Below, piece after piece: positions 39,641 through 52,197 of a DNA stretch of 64,000 nt. Position 1 is the stretch's first letter. Every line of letters begins with the position of its first letter. A program made the position numbers and the translations under genes. The notes beneath the pieces were generated by a model. That model ran no database searches, was not told the DNA's origin, and saw nothing but the letters and a program-made list of their open reading frames with translations. This DNA comes from Chelonoidis abingdonii (taxonomy: Eukaryota > Chordata > Testudines > Testudinidae), in the NCBI RefSeq assembly GCF_003597395.2, contig NC_133773.1, forward strand, positions 75,815,007 through 75,879,006, in the 5' to 3' direction.

Positions 39641-41781
39641 TGCTAACAAAATTCTGCTCATGGTGCATGAACCAGAATAGAATCCAGCTTTCCTTTTTCT
39701 CAACTGTATTGGCTCTGAAGTGAAGTACAGAAGAAAAAAGCACTAAAAGGTATCTTTCTCTGTTTACTTTACTGAGATGAGTACATACAGGAAGCAAATC
39801 TGTTGGGTAAGAAGGTACTAATTTTTCAGTCACTTTGACAATGATGGTATTTAATTTACTAATTTAAAAAATTAAAGCTGCCTTATCTCATGTTTCTTGA
39901 GTTTCAGTGTAAGATATGACAGGGGCCAAGGAAGGGTGCAAGTAGTGGGAGGGAATGGGAAGGTGATTTCAGGGGACCATACTTAATGGCTGCCACTGGG
40001 TTGTGAAGTTATCCAATGCGTGTGCACTAGTAAATTCCAGTTCCAAGATACATCACATTGTTTATATATCAGTTCATTCTATCATTTCCAATTCAACATG
40101 CTGCTGTCTACTTCGAAAGAGAACCTAATGGAATTTTATAGTGTACCCAATGGCATATCAGTTATTGAAGAAAAACAACAAAATAATGCTCTGGATCAAA
40201 TGCACAGTTCCATAATTAAAAATTAGCAAAATATTTAAATACAATAATTTGTCTAACAAATTTAGAAACCAAGAGATAGATATACATAGTGGATGTTTTT
40301 TCTAGTCATAGGTTAACACATGTTCCTGCTTTCCTAGGTGATCCTAGATTGTTTAGTTCAATTTACTAGGATCTGAATCTAAATTTCTTTATGTGATAAG
40401 TTAACGATACAGGTACGAAATAAGAAGTGAGAGAAAAATAACATTTGAACTAAGTGGGGCTTGATAGCGTGTGGAGTGTATTCCTATATTTTGTCGAAGA
40501 AATGGGAAGTAGGGACACTTCTGTGATGCAAAACAAGCAGATTATTCTTAGATGGAAGAAACCATATGGACTTTAAAAATGTGAATTAAGTAAAGCAAAA
40601 TCCAAAGTGGTGTCACTCTCCATATAAGAAATGATTAGGACAGATGGGTTAAAGGAGTAAGCCCCCAGTATGGATTTTACTAGATGGTACGTGAAATTAC
40701 TTAAAAAAGAAAAGTATCTTAATTTGTATCAAATGAAAATTAAAATCATTGCCTATACTCTACATCAATATAAAAAGTGCCTCTGTGGTAACTGCCAAAC
40801 TCTTGGGCTTTATTCTGTCTAGATAGTGCAAATCTAATCCTCTTACAGAATGTTGAGAATAGAAGGATTCTCATTTGACACTTCCACATTCAGATTTGGA
40901 GAGCTATTGTTTACTGGGTCACTGTTACTCCGATAGACAGGAAGAGAGCACTGTATTCCCAGAGATTAGCAGTATCCGAGTCTCCCTGGGTTGATTTACA
41001 GAGTGAGAGGAAAATTTGCTGCATTCTAAGAAGTGATAGCAGGCTTAAGTATATAGATGATGGAGGCTACTTGAGGGGGGAGTTGCAAGCTTTCTCCTAC
41101 AAAGCCTCTACATACAAGAGAAGCAACATATGACAAGAAAGATGGAAATAGTCAGATTGAACAAGGCTCTCCTACCTCTTCTCAAATTTCTGCACTTGCG
41201 GGACAAATTTGTTTTCTATACTCTCCAAAATACCAGGATGAGTTAGTTTTATCTTGTTTAACCTTGAAAAAGAAGTAGTGCTTGCTTCTGTGACTAACTC
41301 AGAGTGAGGTGCAGGGAAAACAGGAGAATTCAGGAATGACAAAATGGGACCAAGTGTCGTTTATGTCAAAACTTCAGGTGCTTTTTGTGTAGTGTTCCCA
41401 CCTGACCACCAAGTGATAAGAATAACTAACCCAACTATTCCAGAACAGTATATCAGCTTTGAGAAACAGGGAAACACTGATTTTAATATTGTAAATCAGA
41501 GTTAGCTTTAATATTTAAACACGTACTGTGTTTCCAAAGTTTAATATTGTTGCCCTCTATTGCACTTCAGTGACTATTTTAGCAATACTTTCTCAGTGTT
41601 ATAATGAAATACCTAATAAACAACTTATGACTGATTTTTTTTAAAATAGTTATCTTGTAAAAGTAAACCATTCAATATTAAATTTTATAATAAGTAAGAC
41701 ATCATGTATCTTGCATCATGCTACTGTAAGTTTTCCACGATCATCAGCAGAGATGTTGGAAACTATAAAGCAGGTAATGAC

Positions 41782-42890
41782 TGTAACATTATCTGATTAA
41801 AATATAACCACGTAGATAATTGTTACCACTGTTATATAATTGCAACAAATCTTATACAAAAGTATGTCAAGTAAGGTGTCACTAGAAAAGTTATGATTTT
41901 TAAAATAAGATGATGCTATTTGTATGCATGTATCATTTTTATATTTGAAGTTATGAGGATTGGGTCTATACCTGTATTTTAAATGTGTTTGCTCCTGTGG
42001 TAAGGCCCATAAGGTATTTAGACTGCATATCTTGAAGGGACTATTCAAGTTAAGTGGCCCATCAAGGTACACTTAACTTACAATGGACCATGAGAGACTC
42101 TCATCCATGCCTGATGGACTTTCATGTGAACAAGTGCTGTGACTAAGTGAAATCATGCATGGACATGTGACTTGCTCATGTGACTCCAAACACCATCTTT
42201 CTACCTGTAATTTTCCAGTAGCCGTGTTGAGTGCTTTGTTTGAAATAATGGATTTCCCTCCACAGAAGCTATAAAAGGCCCTAAAAAAAGTCTCCATTTT
42301 GCCTCTTTCCTGCTCAAACCTCTGGACTATGATGAACTTGTACCAATGGGAGCATTCTAACCAAGGGACTGAGGACCTTCCAATGATTTGGAAGCCACCA
42401 GAGACTTAACAAGCCAGCAGTTTATTCCATCACTGCTACAAGCCTGATCCAAGAACTTTGCATTTATTGTATGTATTTGATTCCTTTAACCAATTTTAAC
42501 TCACTTTTCTTTCTTTCTTTTCATAAATAAATGTTTAGATTTAGATACTAAAAGATTGGTAACAGAATGATTATTGAGTAAGATCTGAGTTGTATATTGA
42601 CCTGACTTTGTGGCTGGTCCTTTGGGATCAGAAGAATCTTTTATTTGATTAAATTGATTTTAAAGGTCCACTCATCTTTAAGTCTAGTGTTTTTGGTGGT
42701 GATACAAGGACTAGAATGCCAGGGGAAACTGCTTTTCTGACTTCTTGTTAGCCAGAAGTTTACTTTCGTTGCTGGTTTGGTATAATTTATGGGAGAATAA
42801 CCACCAGTTTTGGAGTGTGTCTGCCCTATTTCTAAGCAGTTTGTCCTGAATTTGTTATTCTCAGTTGTGACCCACAGAGGCAGGGTTACA
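41782..42890 (+). mobile_element. Solo LTR of an endogenous retrovirus-like element, 1109 bp
   Basis: It is bounded by TGTAAC at 41782 and GTTACA at 42890, exact 6-bp inverted ends. Identical 5-bp target duplications ATGAC flank it (41777-41781 and 42891-42895). A TATA box TATAAAAG lies at 42270-42277 and a polyadenylation signal AATAAA at 42526-42531, 256 bp apart. This gives a clear U3-R-U5 layout on the plus strand, antisense to GLRA3. No internal genes adjoin, so it is a solo LTR left by recombination. The rest of intron 2 nearby lacks matching sequence. Confidence 0.92.
42270..42277 (+). promoter_or_regulatory. TATA box of the intron 2 solo LTR
   Basis: TATAAAAG within the LTR, upstream of its AATAAA signal. 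It would direct transcription antisense to GLRA3 if active. Confidence 0.6.
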
Positions 42891-43659
42891 ATGACTCATT
42901 GCATTATTCCTGAAATAGCTACAGCTCATCCCTTCACATTCCTATGTACAAAAGGCCTGTTCATGACAGAGAGCCTGATCCTGAGCATCTAACTTGTTGA
43001 AAATTCTGTATTCAGACATTGACAGCTTTGAATAGATAAAGACTTCAGGACTGGACCCAGATTTGGAAGACAGTGATGCATTCATACCTAGTGCTTTTCA
43101 CCACAACTGAAGGAGTGGAAAAAACATAACATGAACTCCAAAGGCAAGAGTCCCTCTCCTCCTCTCATTGAGTGAGGCACTTCCTATGGTCAATTTTGGC
43201 ATAGTCTTAAATATTCTATAATTAAGACAAGCTTTTACCAGGGATTCTTCTTGTGTATTCTCATCCATACCCAAAGATGTTTCCAAATTTCCATATTTAG
43301 AGTTAGAACTAATATTGGACTTCTTTGAAAATATTGCTTAATCCTTCTCTTCTACTAAACAAAAACATAATTATCTTGTGTATTGTTTCACAAACAAAAA
43401 GCAGTCAGAAACAAAAAGTGTAATTATGAAGATTAAGTATGACATGCAGTTGGTAGTCAAAGAATATAGTATCTTCTGTGTCTAGGAATTTTAATATAAA
43501 GAGATTCAAATTCTAGTTATACCAGGGTTGATAGTCTGAGATTTCATACTAGTACTTGTTTCATATCTTAATTGTTGCTAAATTACAAAGTCCAAGTGGC
43601 ATGAAGTTCCACTTGTTCACACTTGTTCTTATAATAATAATAGCAAGAAAGTGGCAAAG

Positions 43660-44420
43660 TAGTTTAAGGAGATATTTATTAGCAATAGATCTGAATCTTT
43701 CTTGGCAAATTTATTCAAATTGCATAGCTGTCTAGAAAATTTACAGAGTACACTTTTAAGAAACAGCAAATCAATGTTGAATTAAGTTTTTGTCTCTTTA
43801 CAGTCAGATGGTTACCAAAAAAAGGTCTCCTAGTCCTTTGAATTTTACATTCAAGAAGCACCATACTGAATCCACTAATTGCTAAACATCTGCCCCTTTC
43901 ACACTGTAGCCTCCTCAGAAGATTGTGATTACATGGTGCCCATGACAAATACCAAAATCCAATCCCCAAAGGAATTGCTAAGTTATAAGATCCTTGCTTT
44001 TATATACTCTGGCAAGGCATCTTCTCTGTCTCACCAACCTCAGTTGCTTTTAGCCTTCGCAAGACAGGCTTAGGGTAAAACAGTCCCTCTTGGCTGAACA
44101 GAGGCAGTCGGCGCCTTCTCTCAGCCAGTCTTTTATGCTTGTTTTTCTCCCTTATGGGAGGGAATGCAGCCTCCCCTCATGGTGAGGCTTGCTATCTTGC
44201 TGCTCCTCACCTACTGGCAGCTTGACTACCCCCTCTCTCTCCCCAACAGGGGAGGGTTTAAAAAGGTCTCAAGTTCCAGCCCTTAGTTGGAATCAGCTGA
44301 TCCTCATTGATCTCAGGTAACTCTCTCTCAGCTGATCCTAAATGACCTGTAGTCACCCCTCCTTAGTTGATAGAGAAGAGGGCCTTTTACCCTTCTGGGA
44401 CTGTTTTCTAACCCCTACCC
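43660..44420 (-). repeat. Possible LTR-like repeat, unclassified
   Basis: A tract with higher GC than its surroundings. On the minus strand it has TATATAAAAG near 44000 and AATAAA near 43710. I could not find terminal inverted ends or target duplications, so the LTR interpretation is only a suggestion. Confidence 0.25.
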
Positions 44421-44494
44421 TTGCAGCTGTCTGTCCTGAGTTTTTACAATACTCACCCATGGAGTCTTAGAAGATTCAAAGAAAAAGAGGAAAG

Positions 44495-44622
44495 AGATTG
44501 CATTGCTTGGTCTTATTTGCCAGAGGTCCTCTTTTGTGCAGCACAGCTTCACCTTAGATTTAAAGTAACACTGTGCTGCACAAAAGAGGACCTCTGGCAA
44601 ATAAGACCAGGCAATGCAATCT
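44495..44622. repeat. Near-perfect 52-bp inverted repeat (hairpin)
   Basis: The left arm 44495-44546 (starting AGATTGCATTGC) and the right arm 44571-44622 (ending GCAATGCAATCT) are complementary at 51 of 52 positions. A 24-nt spacer separates them. The single mismatch would be a G-U pair in RNA from one strand. It could be a recent palindromic MITE or a long hairpin RNA locus. There is no clear target duplication, only a possible AAG on both sides. Confidence 0.95.
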
Positions 44623-46195
44623 AAGACTTAGATTGAACTTGAAATTTACATGCTAAAGGGAATAGCTATAGTATATAGTTGAGAACACCTTTAATAATGG
44701 GGCAAATAAATAGAAAGATTCCACACACAGGGAAGTAATATTTTAACTAGAACTTATCTATTGTTATTGTACAAGTTCTGTATTATACCCAGGTTTTTTG
44801 CCTCCTAAGAAAGAAGCCAATAGTTTCTATTTTCTGAGACATGCAACTGGCAAACAATCAATCAATCTCTAAGGAACTTGTTTCCTAGCCATAGCAAATA
44901 TTGTATATTGATCAAAATAATACATATCTTTTGGGGTGATTTGTTTGATGAATATTTTCTATACACATTTGTTGTTTAAACTAAGGTGTTAGGAACATAT
45001 TCTGAGGAATTTCACTTCTACTCACCAACTGCAACTTCGACATTTCCAGATAGAAGTAAATCATTTGAGATTAGTTTTATTTACTGTTCTATCTTTTTAA
45101 GGTTGATTGACTAAGAAGCAGTTTGACAGACAACTCATTCTCCTCTTGCCAACCAGATTCACTGGGCAAACCATAGCAAAGGAAAGTAAATAAATAGCAT
45201 CCAGTACCTATAACTTCAAGGTGGTAGCTAGTCAAGTTTCTGAGCGCCAGTAAAATTAAAAACATTAAAATGCATTGATGAACAAGAGGTGAGATTGAGA
45301 AGGGTGGTGAAATAGATGTTCTGAGAAGTGGAGATAACATGATGTACAGAAAATATCTTGAAAAGGGAGGAGAGAACACTTCCTGAAAACAGGAAGAAGG
45401 GCACAGATGAGGAAAAGCTAATGCAAAGGAACACTAGTGGGGGTTTTATTTGCAGGAGATTTTTTCCCTCCACACGCAATCTGTATTTGAAAAGTATTCT
45501 TTTATTTTACTGAAGGTACAGATGATTAACTTGATTAAAATATTTTTAAATTGTTTCATAAATTTATGTAGAATTCTTAAACTCTGTAAGAATGAGAATG
45601 CCCCTAAAGTTTCAACATTCTACCTAAGCAAATTGAGCGTCACAGAGCTTGTTGGAAGCCTATTAAAAGGGTGACAGAAGACTATTGGAGAGCCATAGGT
45701 ACAGTCAGTGACAGGAAGAGGATATGTCCTAATGTTTTCTATCTTAAATGCATTCACCAACTACATGGTATGCTCTTTATTATTATCACTAGTATTACAG
45801 TGGTCCTAGATGCTGTATCTTGTATGGACATACAGGAAGTACTTTGGTACTAATTATTTAGATGCATGCACATCCCTATTTGATTCATGCGCATACACCA
45901 AAAATATGAAAAAAAATGTAGCTGTGACCATCTTATGTGTTCCTTTTAGTTCTTTAAGTTATACTATATACATATCATGCTAAAATATTAAAAGAATACT
46001 AAACTTTAGTAGTATTTTAGCATCTACACAAACCTCAACAAACAGTAGACCATGTTTTTGCTGAAATTTGAATGATCAAAGTCAAGGTTAGATGAGCATG
46101 GCTGAGTACATTTGTTTTGCTTTTAAATTTTCTCCAAAACACACATTTGCATCAAAGACAATGTTAAATTAACGTGAATCAGTTTTCAAAATTAC

Positions 46196-46323
46196 CTTTG
46201 AAATTTGGTCTGATTCTTGCATCATAGCCTGACATCCTACCCATTAATTTATCCAGGAAATCAGATGGCGACATTGGCATGCTACGAGATCTTGCACTGC
46301 CTGTTTCCTTTGTGACTACCAAA
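46196..46323 (-). CDS. GLRA3: Glycine receptor alpha-3 subunit, exon 2 (partial gene)
   Basis: This exon encodes the N-terminal end of the mature glycine receptor alpha-3 subunit, a strychnine-sensitive chloride channel of the Cys-loop family in the plasma membrane of neurons. It is 128 bp: one base completing a codon from exon 1, 42 codons, and one base left over. The acceptor is a T-rich tract ending TTTGTAG, and the donor is G|GTAAT. The peptide runs [14 protein letters not shown], then [12 protein letters not shown], then [12 protein letters not shown]. The VTKET...ARSRS stretch points to alpha-3 rather than alpha-1 or alpha-2, which differ here. The phase fits exon 3, where the split codon gives glycine. 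One oddity is methionine in GRMSGY, where the paralogues I know have threonine. The signal-peptide exon 1 was not found in the window. Identity is very secure; the subtype is inferred from remembered family sequences. Confidence 0.95.
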
Positions 46324-46614
46324 CTACAAATAAAAACAAAAAAGACTTTATTAGTCATAATTTCTAGCAATAATTAAGTACCTAACCACATAGTCATTTT
46401 GTCTATCAGTTTTAAAACAGATCAGTTCAAAGATAAAATTGTATTTTAAATTAAACATTAAAAATAACAGAATTATTTTAATCTGAATATGTGAAAACAG
46501 TATGATCTTATTATATCCATGGTTATATATCTATTTTTTCCCTAAATATCTGACAAACTGGATTGTGATCACATTTTTTGTGTGTTGAGGCTTCTCAAAA
46601 TTAACCATATTTCC

Positions 46615-46817
46615 CAGGGGCTGCTCCAGGCCCCAGCACGCCAAGCGTGTGCTTAGGGCGGCATGCTGCAGGGAGGAGGGGGCTCTGCCGGGACCAGTGG
46701 ACCCTCCGCAGGCATGCCTGCAGGAGGTCCACCGGAGCCGCGGGACCAGCGACTGGTAGAGTGCCCCCCATGGCATGCCGCCGTGCTTGGGGCAGCGAAA
46801 TGTCTAGAGCCACCCCC
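46615..46817. mobile_element. hAT-type MITE, 203 bp, with exact target duplications
   Basis: A GC- and CpG-rich insert in AT-rich DNA. It starts CAGGGGCTGCTCCAG and ends CTAGAGCCACCCCC, imperfect inverted ends (right complement GGGGGTGGCTCTAG). Identical 8-bp duplications ATATTTCC lie at 46607-46614 and 46818-46825. The interior has further internal symmetry around CGCAGGCATGCCTGC. It sits 291 bp upstream of GLRA3 exon 2. Open frames here are by-products of its GC content. Confidence 0.9.
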
Positions 46818-48279
46818 ATATTTCCAAACAGCCCTAACTGATTTGCTCCACAAAATTGCAATAGTAAATAACAATGTCAGCTACACAAATATCTATACAT
46901 CTGGAATGCTATGATTTTGAAAGTGCTCTGTGATTAATCTTTTTAACTGGGTTCTTTATAATGGAAACTTGCATTAGAGAAACTTAGATTGGGATCTTTC
47001 ATGTTACTTTGAACAGATACACCCCTTTTTTGTATCATTGATTGAATGTTTGATGATGATATCTATGCAGATGAAACCAGGTAATTCATTGGCAAATTTT
47101 GTTCCATAACATTATCAATGAGGTTCATTTTCCTTTAAAATAGAAGTGACTACTGCTGTGGAAGAATAACTTAATGAAAGGAACTATCTTAGGGCAAACT
47201 TCTCCTTTCAGGTTCACATGGCAAACGTCATCTCCTAAAGTCTGCACTGTCTAGATATATGTAACATCCATTGACATTCTAAAGAGTGCTCTGCACATAT
47301 CAAGAGAGCAGTATATAAGCACAGAGATCAACCATGTGGATCCTAAAAAAAAGAAAAGAAACATAAATCAAACTGATAAATAAAATATGAAATTATAGAT
47401 ATATAAAATGATTGTAAATAGCACTTCTCTTTGATATGCTGTGAAACTATAACAAAATGTCTGGTTCTAGGATCCTCAGAAAAGATGAAGAGTTCTGCTG
47501 AATTACCCTGATCTCAAGTTCTAGGATAGTGCATAAAGAGATAAATCTCTTCTGCTGACTCACCCTGATGTCAGACAATTGGATCCTATTAGTGTCAGCT
47601 GATTATCAGATAAGGATTTACATGTCTCTTCAAGGCAGAAGAAACTAAGGATAGGAATTGAAAACCCATAGGGACCTTCAAAATCATTAAAATCTTAGGC
47701 TGAGGTTTACATAGCTTAGCAATAAATGAATCCTCAGCAAGGGAGTGAGTTTGGACCAGATTCTGTATGTGAACTGCTTTAGGAGAAAATTGAGATTGCC
47801 AGTTTGTTACAGAAACTTTGTTTTTTCTTTCAAATTTAAAATTTCTGTGGACACATTTATTTGTCCCCTAATTATTGATTGCATAGCTAAAACACTTCTG
47901 TGGTCTTCAGTCATATGTTTTGTTTACAGCATGAAGAGCTATAATGTTTTATTGAACTGAACAATCTGCCCCAGAATTGGAAATTTGGATCTTAAGGTCT
48001 AAAGACATAAAAACCAATATTAATCTTTCTTCACTGGACCAAATTTTCTATCCAACACGTTTAGGATTTTATCACTGAACAGTTAAAAACTTCTAGACAT
48101 CTCTTCTTATTAAGGAAGTTGTTATTGTTGTTGGTCTTTTTTAATTAAAAGAACTTGTAATTTAAACTTTTCAATATGTAGTACAAAGAGCAGCACTGTA
48201 GTGACGATCAAGGAGTTATAAATATCAAACGGCTTCCTGGAAACCTAGATTTATCGCACTGACAAGAAATATATATTGC

Positions 48280-49120
48280 TTTGAGTTGGAAAAAAGGCTA
48301 GTTGGTCATTTAGTCTACCATCTGCATAAGGGTAGGATTGTTTTCGTTATCCCTAAGCCAGTCTTGATAAGTGGGTGTCAAGCCCAGCGTTGAATATCCA
48401 GTGATGGTGATTCTACAATTTCCTTTGGTAGCTAGCTTAGTTGTGTATTTCTTCCTGTAGCTAGAAAAGTTTTTTTTTAATATAGCATTTAACATAAATT
48501 TTCCCTGGTGCAGTTTAGACCCATTACTGTGTGTCCTTTTCAAGTACCAATGATATTTTTATCCTCTTTCCAATATTCCTTATGGACTTGATTCACCACT
48601 GTCTTACATCTTGAGTAATCATTGTGCAAAGGGAGTGATAAATGGTTGTAAAGCGAAACAAATCAAACCCCCACAACAACCACTTTGCACAATTGTACAC
48701 ACTTTGACTGCACTAGACAGTGAAGAATCAAGCCCAGTGGGAGGTCTTAAACTGATATGCCCTTTGGGTCGCAGGGGTTTTGTTTTGGTTTTTCTCCGCT
48801 TTGAACATTCTTTAGTATGTTTGTCTTTTTAAAACTGTACTGCCCAAAACTGAAAGAAGTACTCCAAATTGAAGGGTAACTAATGTTGAATAGAGAAGAA
48901 TATATATTTGATTTCCTAATGATTCTCTCAATATAGCATTGGCCTTATTGTAACATGATCATGGTTGTTGAGTAATATTTAATGTAGTCATTTAAAAACT
49001 TAAGATCTCTTTCAGTGATTCTGTTGCCCAGCCTATATTCTGACATAATCGAAATTGGTATATTAAATATAGGTGATATATGTAGTGTAAATAAGTTCTA
49101 TTTTAATTCATTCCTTTCCA
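48280..49120 (-). mobile_element. CR1 LINE fragment, diverged, interrupted by a MITE
   Basis: CCAGTGATGGTGATTCTACA and, further right, CTGCCCAAAACTGAAAGAAG then TACTCCAAATTGAAGG and GATTCTGTTGCCCAGCC follow the order of a reversed CR1 element. It is old, with many changes. Confidence 0.6.
48584..48735. mobile_element. MITE nested in CR1
   Basis: The left end GGACTTGATTCACCACTG and the right end CAGTGAAGAATCAAGCCC form terminal inverted repeats (13 of the inner 15 bases pair, plus the outer GG/CC). CR1-like sequence resumes on the right. No clear target duplication. Confidence 0.6.
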
Positions 49121-49320
49121 AAAAGGTTTCTCTGGATTTCAATAGGACATTCTCCCGAGTAAGCACTGAAGGATATTTTTCTTTAAGAATAACTTTACTT
49201 TAGAACATATATTTTAAAGAAATTTGTGTGGACAAATACTAGTTGAACAGTAAAACACCTGCTGAATTCAGTAGGACCAGGACTGGTATAGTAGATCAAA
49301 AGTGGGGTCTTAGATCTTAG

Positions 49321-49640
49321 TAGCTATGCCTGCGCTGAAGCTGGAAAGTATCATTCTCAGCCTGGATAGACAGATTAGCACTAGCACTGCTTGAGCTACT
49401 ATGCTAAAATTATTAGTGTGATACTGCAGCCCGGGCAGCAGCTTGGGCTAGCAGCCCCAAGTCCAAGCCCACCCGATGCGCTGAGTCCAAACTTGGGTGA
49501 CTAACCTAAGCCACTGCCTGTGCTGTAGCATCCGCAGGCTATTTTAGTGCACTTGCTCTGTTCAAGGTGTCTAACCATGCAACTGTCTAACCATGCTGGG
49601 AACCACACCTTCCAGCTGCAGTATAGACATTCCCAATGAG
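49321..49640. mobile_element. Large MITE (Harbinger-like)
   Basis: The right end CCAGCTGCAGTATAGACATT-CCC is the complement of a TGTCTAYACTGCAGCTGG-type terminus. The left end CCTGCGCTGAAGCTGG pairs partly with it. Internal symmetry includes AGCACTAGCACTGCTTGAGC, CAGCTTGGGCTAGCAGCCCC and GTGCTGTAGCA. Confidence 0.55.
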
Positions 49641-50339
49641 ACCTAACTGGTGTAACTCTGGGCTTGTCTACGTTTTAAAAAAAAAGTTAAGGTTGCAAAA
49701 TCAAACACTCAAAACTCTTCAAAAATGCCAGAATAAAATGCCCTGTGCCTTGTGTGTAATCTCCAATTACATAATCACATACTGTATTTTCCATAGGACT
49801 CCTGCCTCATTCGGTGTACAGAACAGACAGTACACTGAGAAAGAATCAGGTTTGTGTGGCAAATGAGACTGTTGTGTGTAGTATCTCCACCTCATTTGTG
49901 ATAGAAGTTGGAAGACGTAGTAAATGAGACAGGATTGCAGGAAAAGAGAGATCAGCTGTTGGTTGAGGTTTCCATTATCTTGGACTGTAATATCATAAAA
50001 ACAGTTAGTCATGCAGGACTGTAGTTGTATCTGAACCAGAACTGAAAAAATTGTTCCTGCCTTTTGTGGATCTAGTATAGAAGCTAAAGCATAGGGATAG
50101 CTTCTGAATAAGGGATTTAAATACGATCCCCTATCCCTCTGCTGCAATTTAATTAGAAAGGGCTCAGATTCCAGGTCCTGTTTTGACCCATTCCTGAAAA
50201 AAGAATATTACATCATATGGATATAGTGAGGCTTAATTAAAGTTTATAAAACACTTTGGAAAAAAGTCAGAAGAAAAATAATACTTGAATATCACTACAT
50301 ATTTTCATATACAGACACGAGATATTATATTATTATAAT

Positions 50340-50600
50340 GATAAATAATGCTTTGCACTTGCATAGTGCCTTTCATGTCAGGATCTGAAAGTTCTTTAAA
50401 AACCTGAATTAGCATAATACCATTGTAACATAGGAATTATTCCTATTTTACAGATAGGAAAACTGAAACCCAGTTTTAATGACTTGCCCAAACTCACACA
50501 AGAATTGTGTGGCAAGGCCAACAGTAGAACACAGTTCTTCTGGTTGTTAGTCCTGTGCCTTAATAACAAGACCACATAGTGTAGGCCTAGTCATTTTAAT
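50340..50600 (-). repeat. MIR-like SINE
   Basis: Reverse orientation: TTTTACAGATAGGAAAACTG is the complement of the MIR core. It is followed by AATGACTTGCCCAAACTCAC and a diverged head at the right (TTGTTAGTCCTGTGCC). Confidence 0.65.
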
Positions 50601-51439
50601 AACACCATTGCAGGTCACTTTTACTTATTGTAACACTGGCTGGTGGTGCAGTAGAAAATACAGTTAGAGGCATGGTATTTTTGACAGGAAAAAACAAAAA
50701 GTACAGAGGAAAAATATAAGGAAATAATGAAATATGCATTGCCCCTGGATACTCCACTGTTAAGAATTCCTCAGTTATGTCGCACGTTGTCTCTAAAAAT
50801 AAGCCTCTGTTTGCTAAGTGGCTGCACGCTATGAATATATTCTCCCTTCACTCAATATGAATATAGCTCCCATTAGTATTAATGGATGCTCAGCACACAC
50901 ATCAACAAGAGAATAATCTTCCCTTCACTACACACAGCTACTGTACATTTGCAGGAATGACTTTCTGCACATCTACAGAGAATACAGATTCTCTCTTAGT
51001 CTCTGAGCTGGTTCTTTCAAGAATTTAATATCTCTCTGTTTCCCCAATGGCCAGGGTTATAAGAATTTAGAGTGATCAAAACTTTACATTCCATGGGGCA
51101 TTCAAAAGCAAGGTACATAAGATTGTTGCATAAATTTAAAAAAATGCAACTTTAAATCACCAGCATATGACAGAAATTTAACACTAATTGTTTCTTTCCT
51201 AACTTCCCAGTGCCTCAGCATTTAGTAGAGACACCACACTTAGGAGTAACAATGAGAGTAGTTCAGTCTCCATACCTATTCACTTCCTGCTACTGGGACT
51301 ACCAACATAGGTGCTAATTGTGATGATGGTTTTGTGTCATGGATACCAGTCAGCTGTAGTTAAACATAACTACCAAACATACACGAGGTGGTAAAAACTT
51401 CCAGTTTAGGGCCAGATTCAAACCACTGATCTAGTTATT

Positions 51440-52197
51440 TATATTTCTTGAAAGTATCTTGGATATGGGTGTTTGTAAGCTAGTATCCAGAAAATGAGAT
51501 TTCTCTAAGCTTAATTACCAGCTTAGATCCCGTAGTGCTGCCATCAACCAGAAATTCCAGTGTCTGGTAAACTCTGTCCCACAAAAACCTTCCCTGGGGA
51601 CCCCAAGACTCAGATTCCTTGAGTCTCACAACAAAGGGGAATAAACCATTTCCCTCCCTAGGTTACCCTGGAAGACCCTTCTCCCCCACCAGTTCCCTGG
51701 TGAGTACAGAATCAATTCCCTTGAGCCTTAACTAGGAAAAAAATCAAACAGGTCTTAAAAAGCAAACTTTTAATAAAAAGAAAGAAAAAACATATAAATT
51801 GTCTCTGTAATCAAGATGAAATATTACAGGGTCTTTTAGCTTATAACAAATGGATGAACAGCCTTATCCAGGAAAAATACAATTTAAAATATTTCCAGCA
51901 AACATTTGCATATAAAGAAAAAAAAACCAAATAAAAAGACTATAACCGCCTTTTTACTTACTCACTATTTTGAAGAGATAAGAAACTGTAGCAGGGAGAT
52001 TGCAGAAATCTGATTTCACCTCTAGTCCTGTCCAGGACCCAGAGAGAACAAAGTCAAACCCAAAACCCACAAACAAAGGCTTCCCTCCCTTGAGATTTGA
52101 AAGTATCTTGTTTCCTGATTGGTCCTCTGGTCAGGTGATGTTTGTTAATCCTTTCCAGGTGAAAGAGACATTAACCCTTAGCTATCTGTTTATGACA
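51440..52197 (-). mobile_element. LTR of the TGTCATAAA family, minus strand
   Basis: Read on the minus strand it starts at 52197 with TGTCATAAACAGATAGCTAA. It shares CACCTGACCAGAGGACCAAT, AACAAGATACTTTCAAA and TAAGCTGGTAATTAAGCTTA with the copy at 23.4 kb. The far end, near 51440, is uncertain and I found no target duplication. Confidence 0.75.

Noticed and set aside
44415..44624. Mirror-image open frames of 61 and 67 codons that share sequence
   Set aside because: Explained by the long inverted repeat, which encodes the same peptide on both strands.
46531..46914. Five overlapping open frames on both strands near exon 2
   Set aside because: They coincide with the GC-rich hAT MITE, where stops are rare by composition.
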